DNA of 39,250 nucleotides from CAYSLU01 sp964431965 (GTDB lineage Bacteria; Verrucomicrobiota; Kiritimatiellia; CAIKKV01; CAYSLU01): NCBI GenBank assembly GCA_964431965.1, contig CAYSLU010000048.1:1-39250 (forward strand). Reading direction: 5' to 3'. The translations under genes and the position numbers were made by a program. Of the stretch, positions 14,807 to 22,860 are shown one piece after another (positions within the stretch are counted from its first letter, which is position 1; every line of letters starts with the position of its first letter). The notes below the pieces were generated by a model that saw only the letters and a program-made list of their open reading frames with translations, was not told the origin of the DNA and made no database searches.

Positions 14807-16996
14807 ATGACTGACGAGGTGCCCAGGGATTCTGCGTCGGGTCTGTCGGCGCGCGAGGTTTACTACATTCTCTTCCGCCACAAGTGGCTGATTCTTCTGT
14901 CCAGTCTGCTCGGGCTCGTGGCGGCGGTCGGCATCTGGGTGAGGACGCCGACGATGTACACCTCCGAAGCCAAGCTTCTGGTGCGATACGTGGCGGAGCG
15001 CACCGGGTTCGACGCGGAGGTTCGGGACGGCCAGATCATCTCGCCGACGCGGTCCGGCGACTCCATCGTCAACTCGGAAGTGGAGATCCTCGGCAGCCGT
15101 GACCTGGTTGAGTCCACTCTTGACGAGTTGGACGCGCGCTCCGCACCCGTGCAGTCCTCGAACTTGGAGAGCCGAGCGGGTGCGGTGGCCAATGCCGCGC
15201 AGAACCTGCAGATCACGGTTCAGAGGAACAGCAGCGTCATCCGTGTTGCGTTCACGGCTGCGAACCCCGCCCTGGCTCAGGAGTTCCTGATGAGACTGGT
15301 CTCCAAGTATCTCGACAAGCACAACGAAATCCACCGCTCTGCCAGCGCGTACGAGTTTCTCTCGCAGCAGACAGACCAGATCCGCTCGCGACTGATCCAG
15401 ACCGAGGAAGAGCTGGGCCGGATGTACAGCGCGGCGGGCGTCATGTCCGTGGCCGAAGGCAGCGCGTCGCTCTCCGCGAGGCAGAAAGAGCTGCAGACGG
15501 CCATTCAGGGGGCGGAAGCCGAGCTGGCCGCGACGAAAGCCAGGGTGCAGTTCATCCGGTCGCAGTCAGCGGCTGATGCGTCTTCGTCGGCGTCCGTGTT
15601 CCGCCCTCATGTGGGGGGGGGGGCGAGCGAAGATAGCGTGGCGCTGCGGGGCCTGCTCGAGAAGGAGGGGCAGCTGCTGGCGGCGTTCGCGGAAGACAGC
15701 ATCCCGATCCGCGAGATTCGTCGTCAGATCGCCATTGCTCGCGCCGGGCTTCGGGTGCAGCCACTCCCGGAGGGGGCGGTTGGCGACGGAGCGAGTGATG
15801 GGGGGACGGGTGCGGTGGCGGCGGCGGTTTCCCCCTCGATGTTCGACGAGCAGGTGACCACGGCGGCGCTGGAAGCCCGGTTGGTCGTGCTCCGGGAGCA
15901 GATGCGGCAAGTGAAGACCGAGACGGAGAGCTTGGACCGGGTCGCCGACAAGATCGGCGATCTGGAGCGGCGCAAGGAGATTCAGGCCGCGAACTACAAG
16001 TATTTTGTCGAAAGCCTCGAGCGGGCGCGGATTGACGACGCCTTGGATACCCGAAGGCAGTCAAGCATCAGCGTGGTTCAACCGGCGACTTTCCCGGCCG
16101 GTGCGATTATGGGGGCGATGCGTCGGCAAGCCGTGATCGCGCTGGTGCTGGGCGTGCTTGGCGGCTTGGCCTTGGCCTTCCTTCGCGAATACGTCTTCGA
16201 CCACTCTCTGCGGCGGCCGCGCGACATGGAGGCCGTATTCGGCGTGCCCACGTTGATCTCGATCCCGAGGAGCGACCTGGCGCCGCTCTTGCATGGTGAT
16301 CGGCCTGCTACGGCGGGTCTGCTGACCGCTTCGGCCGGAGAGGCCGGAGGCAGGGCCGGCGTCTGGCCTGCGGACTCTGAGATCGGCGATTACTGCGAGG
16401 CCCTGCGAGACCGGGTTATCTGGGCCACCGAGGGCGTCGGCTCCAGGCCGATCGTTCTGGGCGTCGCCGGGTGCCAGGACGCATCCGGCGTGAGCACGGT
16501 GGCCACGGCCCTGGCGCTGGGCCTCGCGCGGAACAGCGAGGACCGGGTGCTGCTGGTGGACGGGAACCCGGCGCATCACGCGGCCAATCGGATCTTCGGC
16601 GTTGACTCAAGGACCGGACTGACGGAGATCCAGATGGACAGCAAGGGGAACACGGCCGTGGTCCAGACGAGTGTCTACGTCATGTCGACGACGGCGGACG
16701 AGCGCCCGCCGCCCCGAGGCGCTGCGGGCGCGATGGAGGACCTGATCCGGCGGCTGCGCGGAGCGTCCGCTGCGTTCGTGGTTTTGGATCTTCCTCCGGT
16801 GACGGACACGAGCCTGACCCCTCGGGTGGCCCGGTTGCTGGATGGCGTGCTTCTCGTGGTCGAGGCTGAAAAGGTGGATCGGGCGATTGCCGCTCACGCT
16901 CGTCGTCTGCTCGAACAAGCCCAGGCCAAGATCATCGGAACCGTGCTGAACAAGAGGCGGCGGTATGTGCCCGCCTGGCTGTCGGCCGAGGCCTGA
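14807..16996 (+). CDS. Wzc/GumC-like polysaccharide co-polymerase with degenerate BY-kinase domain
   Basis: The 729-residue inner-membrane protein has TM1 (about 27-45), a long periplasmic coiled coil, TM2 (about 442-460) and a cytoplasmic P-loop domain (about 535-725). It should control chain length and connect polymerisation to the export lipoprotein. The P-loop region reads AGCQDASGVST: V562 stands where BY-kinases have the nucleotide-binding lysine. The Walker A' (LLVDGNP) and Walker B (VVLDLPP) strands remain. There is no C-terminal tyrosine cluster, only one Tyr near the end. ATG 14807 is preferred over GTG 14762 because AAGGA lies nine bases upstream. An 11-G run sits at 15613-15623 in the periplasmic part, currently in frame. 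Confidence 0.88.
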   Translation: MTDEVPRDSASGLSAREVYYILFRHKWLILLSSLLGLVAAVGIWVRTPTMYTSEAKLLVRYVAERTGFDAEVRDGQIISPTRSGDSIVNSEVEILGSRDLVESTLDELDARSAPVQSSNLESRAGAVANAAQNLQITVQRNSSVIRVAFTAANPALAQEFLMRLVSKYLDKHNEIHRSASAYEFLSQQTDQIRSRLIQTEEELGRMYSAAGVMSVAEGSASLSARQKELQTAIQGAEAELAATKARVQFIRSQSAADASSSASVFRPHVGGGASEDSVALRGLLEKEGQLLAAFAEDSIPIREIRRQIAIARAGLRVQPLPEGAVGDGASDGGTGAVAAAVSPSMFDEQVTTAALEARLVVLREQMRQVKTETESLDRVADKIGDLERRKEIQAANYKYFVESLERARIDDALDTRRQSSISVVQPATFPAGAIMGAMRRQAVIALVLGVLGGLALAFLREYVFDHSLRRPRDMEAVFGVPTLISIPRSDLAPLLHGDRPATAGLLTASAGEAGGRAGVWPADSEIGDYCEALRDRVIWATEGVGSRPIVLGVAGCQDASGVSTVATALALGLARNSEDRVLLVDGNPAHHAANRIFGVDSRTGLTEIQMDSKGNTAVVQTSVYVMSTTADERPPPRGAAGAMEDLIRRLRGASAAFVVLDLPPVTDTSLTPRVARLLDGVLLVVEAEKVDRAIAAHARRLLEQAQAKIIGTVLNKRRRYVPAWLSAEA
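15613..15623 (+). repeat. Poly-G tract of 11 bases inside the co-polymerase gene
   Basis: Eleven consecutive G residues encode part of a VGGGAS stretch. It is the longest single-base run I see in the window. Gain or loss of one G would shift the frame and remove TM2 and the cytoplasmic domain. A phase-variation role is only a hypothesis. Confidence 0.9.
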
Positions 16997-17073
16997 TCTC
17001 GCGCACGAAGCGAACTGGCGCCGAGTCTGTCGGTCGGTATTGTCCCGGCGCACCCTGCAAAGTGGAGCTGTCC

Positions 17074-19113
17074 ATGACGTCCCTTTCATCTCCGGTCTCC
17101 TTGCGGTTTCGCTACATGGTGAAATCGCTCTTTCCCCGCCGGCTGGAAATAGCCCAGCGGCAGGCGATCGCCCAGCGCAAACTACCATCGGTCCGCGATG
17201 TCTGGCCTATTCTGGAGCCGGCCGGAAACCCGCCGGCCGGTTGGCGGGGATGGCCCGATAACAAGCAGTTTGCGGTTGTGCTGAGCCACGACGTGGACAC
17301 GCAGCGCGGACTGGATCGGTGCCTGGAAATCGCCGACTTGGAAGAGAGCCTTGGGTTCCGCTCGGCGTTCTATTTTGTGCCCGAGAAGCGATACACGGTT
17401 CCTCGGGAGCTTCGCGAGACGCTTGTGCGCCGCGGCTTTGAGGTCGGCGTCCACGGCCTCTATCACGACTGGCGAACCTTCACCATCCGCCGGGTGTTCG
17501 AAGAGCGCGCCCCGCTCATCAACCGCTACATCAAGGAATGGGGCGCGGTGGGATTCCGCGCGCCGTCGATGATTGGCAACCTCGACTGGATTCGCGAACT
17601 GGACGTGGAGTACGATGCCTCGACCTTTGACACGGATCCATTTGAGCCGCAGCCGGATGGCGCCGGCACGATCTTCCCGTTCTGGATTGACGGGCGGGGC
17701 GACCGGCCCGGCTACGTGGAGCTTCCCTACACCATGCCGCAGGACTTCACGCTGTTCGTCCTGCTGCAGGCCAGGAGCATCGATGTCTGGAAGCAGAAGC
17801 TGGCCTGGATCGCGGGAAAAGGCGGGATGTGCCTGTTCGATGTCCATCCCTGCTACGCAGACCCGACGGGTGTCTCGCGCCTGTGCGATTCGTATCCGCT
17901 GGGGCTCTACGAGTCTTTCCTTCGACACGTGAAGGAGGAATACAAGGATCGGTACTGGCACACCGTGCCTCGGGAGCTGGCGCGCTGGTGGCGTTCGGAG
18001 CATCGAGGTGACGCGATCTCTGAGCCCGCTCGGGCGCGTGTTGCGCGGGACGTGCGGCGTCGGCCGCTGAAGATATGGATTGACCTGGACAACACCCCGC
18101 ATGTCCCGTTCTTTCGGCCCATCATCCGCGACCTGGAGTCACGCGGCTACGAGGTGGTCGTCACGGCGCGAGATGCGTTCCAGGTGTGGGAGTTGGCCGA
18201 CCGCATGGGGCTGGCATGCGCCAAGATCGGTCGCCACTACGGAAAGCACCAGGTTCTCAAGGGGATCGGCCTCTGCTACCGGGCGGCGCAGCTCGCCCCG
18301 CTCGTGCTTCGGGAGAAGCCGGACCTGGCCGTGTCGCACGGGTCGCGCTCTCAAGTGATCCTGTCTTCCCTCCTTCGCATCCCGTGCGTGGTGCTCAGCG
18401 ACTACGAGCATGCCCGTGGCCTTCCCGTCTTCCACCCGACATACTACATTCTGCCCGATGTGATCCCGGACTCGGCCGTTAGCGGGGCGCGCGGACGCGT
18501 GCTTCACTACCCCGGGATCAAGGAGGACGTGTATGCGCCTGACTTCGTTCCGGACCCGGCCTTCCTCGGTGAGCTCGGCATCAGTGGCGGCGACATCATC
18601 GTCACGGTACGGCCGCCTGCCACGGAGGCGCATTACCGCGCGCACCTGAGCGATGTTCTGTTTGACGCAACGATGGAGTTCCTGCTCGAGTTTCCCGGCG
18701 TCCGGATCATCCTCGTCCCGCGGAACAAGCGGCAGATCGAGAGCCTCAAAGCGGAGAAGCCGGCGTGGTTTGCCGGCGACAAGATCGTGGTTCCGACTCA
18801 TGCCGTTGATGGGCTGAATCTGCTCTGGCACTCGGACGCGGTGATCAGCGGCGGGGGGACCATGAACCGCGAAGCGGCGGCTTTGGGTGTGCCGGTCTAC
18901 AGCATCTTCGGCGGTGCCGTCGGTGAAGTGGACAAGCACTTGGAGTCGGAGGGCAAGCTTGTTTTCGTTCGCGATCCCAAACACCTCCGAGAGTGCTTGG
19001 TCATCGGGAAGCGCGACAAGAACACCCGATCCGTCGATCCCAGCCGGCAGACCCTGAAGGCGATCGTCTCCCACCTCGTGGATCTGATGGCAAAGGGCGT
19101 CCCCCGCAGGTGA
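17074..19113 (+). CDS. Polysaccharide deacetylase fused to DUF354 (GT-B-like) domain
   Basis: The 679-residue protein joins two enzymes. Residues about 65-320 are a NodB-type polysaccharide deacetylase with LSHDVD (D73, D75), the metal pair H127-x3-H131 in VHGLYHDW and GFRAPS (R162). A linker of about 20 Arg-rich residues follows. Residues about 332-670 are DUF354: KIWIDLDNTPHV, VVTARDAF, a SHGSRSQ motif, LSDYEHA, and ISGGGTMNREAA, a GT-B/UDP-GlcNAc-2-epimerase-like donor site. In other genomes the two parts are separate proteins, so the fusion implies a shared substrate, probably a lipid-linked amino-sugar glycan. ATG 17074 has GGAG six bases upstream; GTG 17062 is possible. No signal peptide is seen, so action in the cytoplasm is likely. 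Confidence 0.85.
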   Translation: MTSLSSPVSLRFRYMVKSLFPRRLEIAQRQAIAQRKLPSVRDVWPILEPAGNPPAGWRGWPDNKQFAVVLSHDVDTQRGLDRCLEIADLEESLGFRSAFYFVPEKRYTVPRELRETLVRRGFEVGVHGLYHDWRTFTIRRVFEERAPLINRYIKEWGAVGFRAPSMIGNLDWIRELDVEYDASTFDTDPFEPQPDGAGTIFPFWIDGRGDRPGYVELPYTMPQDFTLFVLLQARSIDVWKQKLAWIAGKGGMCLFDVHPCYADPTGVSRLCDSYPLGLYESFLRHVKEEYKDRYWHTVPRELARWWRSEHRGDAISEPARARVARDVRRRPLKIWIDLDNTPHVPFFRPIIRDLESRGYEVVVTARDAFQVWELADRMGLACAKIGRHYGKHQVLKGIGLCYRAAQLAPLVLREKPDLAVSHGSRSQVILSSLLRIPCVVLSDYEHARGLPVFHPTYYILPDVIPDSAVSGARGRVLHYPGIKEDVYAPDFVPDPAFLGELGISGGDIIVTVRPPATEAHYRAHLSDVLFDATMEFLLEFPGVRIILVPRNKRQIESLKAEKPAWFAGDKIVVPTHAVDGLNLLWHSDAVISGGGTMNREAAALGVPVYSIFGGAVGEVDKHLESEGKLVFVRDPKHLRECLVIGKRDKNTRSVDPSRQTLKAIVSHLVDLMAKGVPRR

Positions 19114-19122
19114 TTCCAGTCA

Positions 19123-20289
19123 ATGAAGAGCCCCGCTGAAGAGACGATGTCGGCAAGGAAGGGCAAGCCCACGATTCTGATGATCGGCGCCTTGCCCCCG
19201 CCGGCCATCGGCCCCTTTCTGGCGATGCAGCGGCTTGTCGGCTCGCAGGTCCTGAACGATGCCTTCACCCTCAGCTTTCTCGATCTCTCCGATCGCCGCC
19301 CGCCTGCCAGTATCGGCCGGTTCGACGGCGTGAACTTGGTGCTCGGAATCAAGCATGCCCTCCAGTGTCTGGGGCGTCTGCTGTTTGATCGTCCTCGGAT
19401 CGTGTACCTGGCCGTTGCGCAGGGCACATGGGGTTACTTGCGTGACCTTGCGTTCATCGTGCCGGCGCTGTGCCTGAGGAAGCAGCTCGTCATACACCTG
19501 CGCGGATCGGAGTTCAGGGCGTTCTACGAGCAGATGCCGGCCGTCTTGCGCTGGGTCACGCGGGTGGTGCTGGCCCGGACGGCCCGGGTGATCGTGCTGG
19601 GGGAGCGGCTGCGGCCGCTGTTCGACGGGTTGATCGATCCGGACCGCGTCGTCGTCATCCCGAACGGCATTGACTACGAGGCGTACACGCGGCCGGCCGC
19701 GGTCGGCCCGGTCCCTCCGGGCCGGCGGCTGCTCTATCTCGCCAGCCTTCGAAGGCGAAAGGGCCCGTTCCTGCTGCTGGAGGCGCTTCCGAAGGTTCTG
19801 GAGCAGTACCCGGATGTCCGCCTGACCATGGCCGGGCAATGGCGAAGCGAGGCAGAGAAGATGGAGGCCGATCGGTTCATCAGCCGCCTTGGCCTGGCGG
19901 AGAAGGTCCGGTTTACCGGCGAGGTCAGCGGATCGGAGAAGACGAGCCTCTTTCACGAGCACGACCTGTTCGTCTTTACGCCGCTGGAGCCGGAGGGCCT
20001 GCCGTGGGTCATCCTGGAGGCCATGAGCGCATCGCTTCCGGTGGTCTCGACGGACCAAGGCGCTATCGCCGAAGTCGTCGAGCACGGGAAGACCGGACTG
20101 CTTGTCGAGCCCACCGCGGAGAGCGTGGCGGGGGGGATCTGCTCCATGCTGTCAAGTCCGCCGAACGCGCGTGACATGGGGATGCGGGGGCGCCGCCGAG
20201 TGGAGTCGTGTTTTTCCGAGCCGGTCTACATCGCCCGGCTGGTGGCGCTGTTCCGGGACGTGGCAGAGGGATCCACGCGGGCGGCGTGA
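19123..20289 (+). CDS. GT4-family glycosyltransferase
   Basis: The 388-residue GT-B enzyme has an N-terminal acceptor domain (ILMIGALPPP opening) and a C-terminal nucleotide-sugar domain with YLASLRRRKGPFLLLEAL, FTGEV and the EPEGLPWVILEAMSAS segment containing the EX7E motif of GT4. It probably adds one sugar to the undecaprenyl-linked repeat unit on the cytoplasmic side of the membrane. Donor and acceptor cannot be predicted. The ATG at 19123 has AGGTGA eight bases upstream; ATG 19150 is an alternative. It lies nine bases after the deacetylase-DUF354 gene. Confidence 0.88.
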   Translation: MKSPAEETMSARKGKPTILMIGALPPPAIGPFLAMQRLVGSQVLNDAFTLSFLDLSDRRPPASIGRFDGVNLVLGIKHALQCLGRLLFDRPRIVYLAVAQGTWGYLRDLAFIVPALCLRKQLVIHLRGSEFRAFYEQMPAVLRWVTRVVLARTARVIVLGERLRPLFDGLIDPDRVVVIPNGIDYEAYTRPAAVGPVPPGRRLLYLASLRRRKGPFLLLEALPKVLEQYPDVRLTMAGQWRSEAEKMEADRFISRLGLAEKVRFTGEVSGSEKTSLFHEHDLFVFTPLEPEGLPWVILEAMSASLPVVSTDQGAIAEVVEHGKTGLLVEPTAESVAGGICSMLSSPPNARDMGMRGRRRVESCFSEPVYIARLVALFRDVAEGSTRAA

Positions 20290-20317
20290 TGCAGCGGCTT
20301 CCGCCGAAGCGATCCAC

Positions 20318-21616
20318 ATGAACTCACCCGTGACAGCCGGCGATCAGGTCCTCCTGATAACCAACATTCCCACGCCCTACCGCATTCCGCTCTTCAACGA
20401 GATCAATCGCCAGCTCCTGGCCCGGGGAATCGCGTTCAAGGTCGTTTTTGCGGCGCTGGGCTATGCGCGGCGAAAGTGGCAGATCGATATGGCCCAGTGC
20501 TCGTTTCCCTGGGCGGTGCTCGGCGGCGGGCGGGTGCCTTCGCGCAATCCCGAGAGCGCCATGTTCACATACTCGGGCCTGGGGCGCTTGCTTCGGTCCG
20601 ACCCCCACGCGCTCTACGTGGTCGGGGGCTTCTCCGTGGCCACCACGTGGCTCCGCCTGGCGGCGCTGCTCCGGCGCACCCGGTATTACATCTGGTCGGG
20701 CGCCATCGAGCGGAAGGGGCGGCCCGATTCGTGGGTCCGGCGCTGGCACCGCCGGTGGCTGGTCGGCGGCGCCAGCGGATTTGTCGCCTACGGCGTGCGG
20801 GCGGGCGAGTATCTCGTCGGCTTGGGCGCCGACGCATCCCGCGTCTTCATCGGCATCAACACGGTCGATACCGCCTATTTCCATCGGGAGGTCAGCCTCC
20901 ATCGCGAGGCACAGGCGCCCTCGGTTGGTGACGCGCGGCACATTCTGTACGTTGGGAATCTCGAGGCCGGCAAGCGCCTCGATCACTTGCTCGAAGTGAC
21001 CCGGCTGCTGGCGCAGTCGCGGAGCGATTTCGTGCTGGACATCGTTGGCTCCGGGTCGCAAGAAGGACATCTCCGGGAGCTGGCCGATCGCCTCGGCATA
21101 GCCGGGCGCGTTCACTTTCACGGATTCGTTCAGCGCCCCGAGGTCGCGAGGCACTTGGCCCGGGCCGCGTGTTTCGTGTTCCCGTCAGAGTATGACATCT
21201 GGGGGCTTGTCCTCGTTGAGGCCATGTCCGCCGGATTGCCGTGTGTCGCGTCGTTCCACGCCGGCGCGACCAGCGACCTGATTGAGGACGGCGTGACGGG
21301 ATTCGCCGTGGACTTCTCGCAGTTCGAGCGCGTCGCGGGGCGTCTGGCGTGGCTGCTCGATCATCCCGCGGAGTCGGCGGCGATCGGAGATCGCGCGCGC
21401 GCGTTCATCCTGGCTCGCGTCAACCTGAAGGAGTCGGCGGCCGGGTTCGTGGCGGCGGTTCGGAGCGCTCGGGGTGACGATCCGTGCGTCTCGACCTATG
21501 TGCTTCCGTGCCGCAGGCCGGCAGCCGCAGCTGCCCGCGAGCCACGCTCCGCGGAACCGGGCGAGGGGCTCGGTTCGTCGTCGGCGGGGCAGGCGGGCGT
21601 ACGTCGCGATTCCTGA
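20318..21616 (+). CDS. GT4-family glycosyltransferase
   Basis: The 432-residue protein opens with LLITNIPTPYRIPLFNEI, a common start of GT4 enzymes acting on cell-surface glycans. Its C-terminal donor domain has YVGNLEAGKRLDHLLEV, FHGFVQRPEV and SEYDIWGLVLVEAMSAGLP with the EX7E pattern. The last 40 or so residues after about 390 are Ala/Arg/Pro-rich with no domain and may be dispensable. The ATG at 20318 is the first in-frame start matching the family N-terminus; its ribosome site is weak. Only four bases separate its stop from the membrane acyltransferase gene. Confidence 0.87.
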   Translation: MNSPVTAGDQVLLITNIPTPYRIPLFNEINRQLLARGIAFKVVFAALGYARRKWQIDMAQCSFPWAVLGGGRVPSRNPESAMFTYSGLGRLLRSDPHALYVVGGFSVATTWLRLAALLRRTRYYIWSGAIERKGRPDSWVRRWHRRWLVGGASGFVAYGVRAGEYLVGLGADASRVFIGINTVDTAYFHREVSLHREAQAPSVGDARHILYVGNLEAGKRLDHLLEVTRLLAQSRSDFVLDIVGSGSQEGHLRELADRLGIAGRVHFHGFVQRPEVARHLARAACFVFPSEYDIWGLVLVEAMSAGLPCVASFHAGATSDLIEDGVTGFAVDFSQFERVAGRLAWLLDHPAESAAIGDRARAFILARVNLKESAAGFVAAVRSARGDDPCVSTYVLPCRRPAAAAAREPRSAEPGEGLGSSSAGQAGVRRDS

Positions 21617-21620
21617 TTGT

Positions 21621-22679
21621 ATGGCCACCGGAGACACAGATTCGCGCTTCGCGGGCGCGTCGTTGCGGCCGCCGGTCTCACCGGATCCGGCCGCGCCTTC
21701 CGCGTCCCGCGTCAGCTGCCTTGACTTCATCAAAGGCGTGCTGGTTCTCGGAATGGTCCTGTACCATGCCGTGAACTACTTTGCCCCCCGGCTGCAGGAC
21801 CTGCTGCTCTACCTCAAGTTCGTCAGCGGGGGGTTCATCTTCATGTCCGGCTACATCGTGGTGGCGTTCTATGGCGCCAAGTGGAGCTCGGCGCCCGGGC
21901 GCACCGCCGTTCGGCTCGTCGTCCGCGGGCTCAAACTGGTCGTGCTCTTCTCGGCGATCAACCTCGCCATCGGCGCCCTGTCGATTCGCAACTTCAACTC
22001 CGTCCAGTTCGGGCTGGATACGTTTGCGGATCGCGCCTTCGATATCCTGGTCTTCGGCGGCGGGCGAGACGTGGCGTTCGAGATTCTCCTGCCGATCGGC
22101 TACATGCTGATGCTGTCGCCTGTGGTGCTGTGGCTCCAGCGCCGGCGGGTGATCCTGCTGTCCGCGCTGGCTCTGATCGCGACTTACGGCCTGTTCCTGA
22201 GCTGGCACCTCGGGAACTTCTCGCTGCTGCTGGTGGGGTCCGGCGGGATGCTGGTGGGATGCTTGCTCCCGCCCGATCGCATCGCCGCCCGGAATCATCT
22301 GTGCGTCAGCCTGCCCGCCCTGGCGGCCGTGATGGCCGGACTGCCGTGGCTGAGGTCCTGCCTGGTTGGCTACCTCCTCTACATCGTGGTGGTCTTCAAG
22401 GCCATCGCGGACCTGAGCCTGCTCTGGTCCCCGCGCTGGCCGGGGCGTCGTCTGATCATGCTCAGCGGCGAGTATGTCCTGTTCAACTATCTGACGCAGA
22501 TTCTGACGCTGCAGATCATTTTCCGAGCCCTGTATCCCTGCCGGGACAGCTCCGTCGCGGTCCTGGGCCTGGTCGTCATCGGCGCCTGTCTGGTGATGTG
22601 GACGTGCGACCTGGCGGTCACGGCGGCCAGGCGACGCTTCCGTCTGGTTGACCGGATGTACCGGTTTGTGTTCGCCTGA
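21621..22679 (+). CDS. Membrane acyltransferase (acyltransferase 3/OpgC-like)
   Basis: The 352-residue protein has about 10 hydrophobic segments. After a 33-residue polar lead it shows CLDFIKGVLVLGMVLYHAVNYF, the D/R-K-G and H pattern found at the first membrane helix of acyltransferase-3 and OpgC proteins, where the histidine is essential. These enzymes move acetyl or succinyl groups across the inner membrane onto glycans, so O-acylation of the repeat unit is the likely role. The SGYIVVAFYG segment following the second helix also fits. The ATG at 21621 is preferred. There is an in-frame open extension to 21474, but it overlaps the previous gene and is low-complexity. Confidence 0.75.
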   Translation: MATGDTDSRFAGASLRPPVSPDPAAPSASRVSCLDFIKGVLVLGMVLYHAVNYFAPRLQDLLLYLKFVSGGFIFMSGYIVVAFYGAKWSSAPGRTAVRLVVRGLKLVVLFSAINLAIGALSIRNFNSVQFGLDTFADRAFDILVFGGGRDVAFEILLPIGYMLMLSPVVLWLQRRRVILLSALALIATYGLFLSWHLGNFSLLLVGSGGMLVGCLLPPDRIAARNHLCVSLPALAAVMAGLPWLRSCLVGYLLYIVVVFKAIADLSLLWSPRWPGRRLIMLSGEYVLFNYLTQILTLQIIFRALYPCRDSSVAVLGLVVIGACLVMWTCDLAVTAARRRFRLVDRMYRFVFA

Positions 22680-22860
22680 AGACCGACGACACGCATGCTG
22701 GCCCGTTTCGGCCTCCGCCCGGAGCGTGCGGACCCGCCCGATCGGACCGCGGCGGGCTGAACGACTCGGTCCGCGGTGAGGGGATGGATCTTCTGGTGCC
22801 CGACATCGGGTGAGGCCGACCGGCCGCTTCACGCGTTCGCACGCCTGCCGTATATACGCC

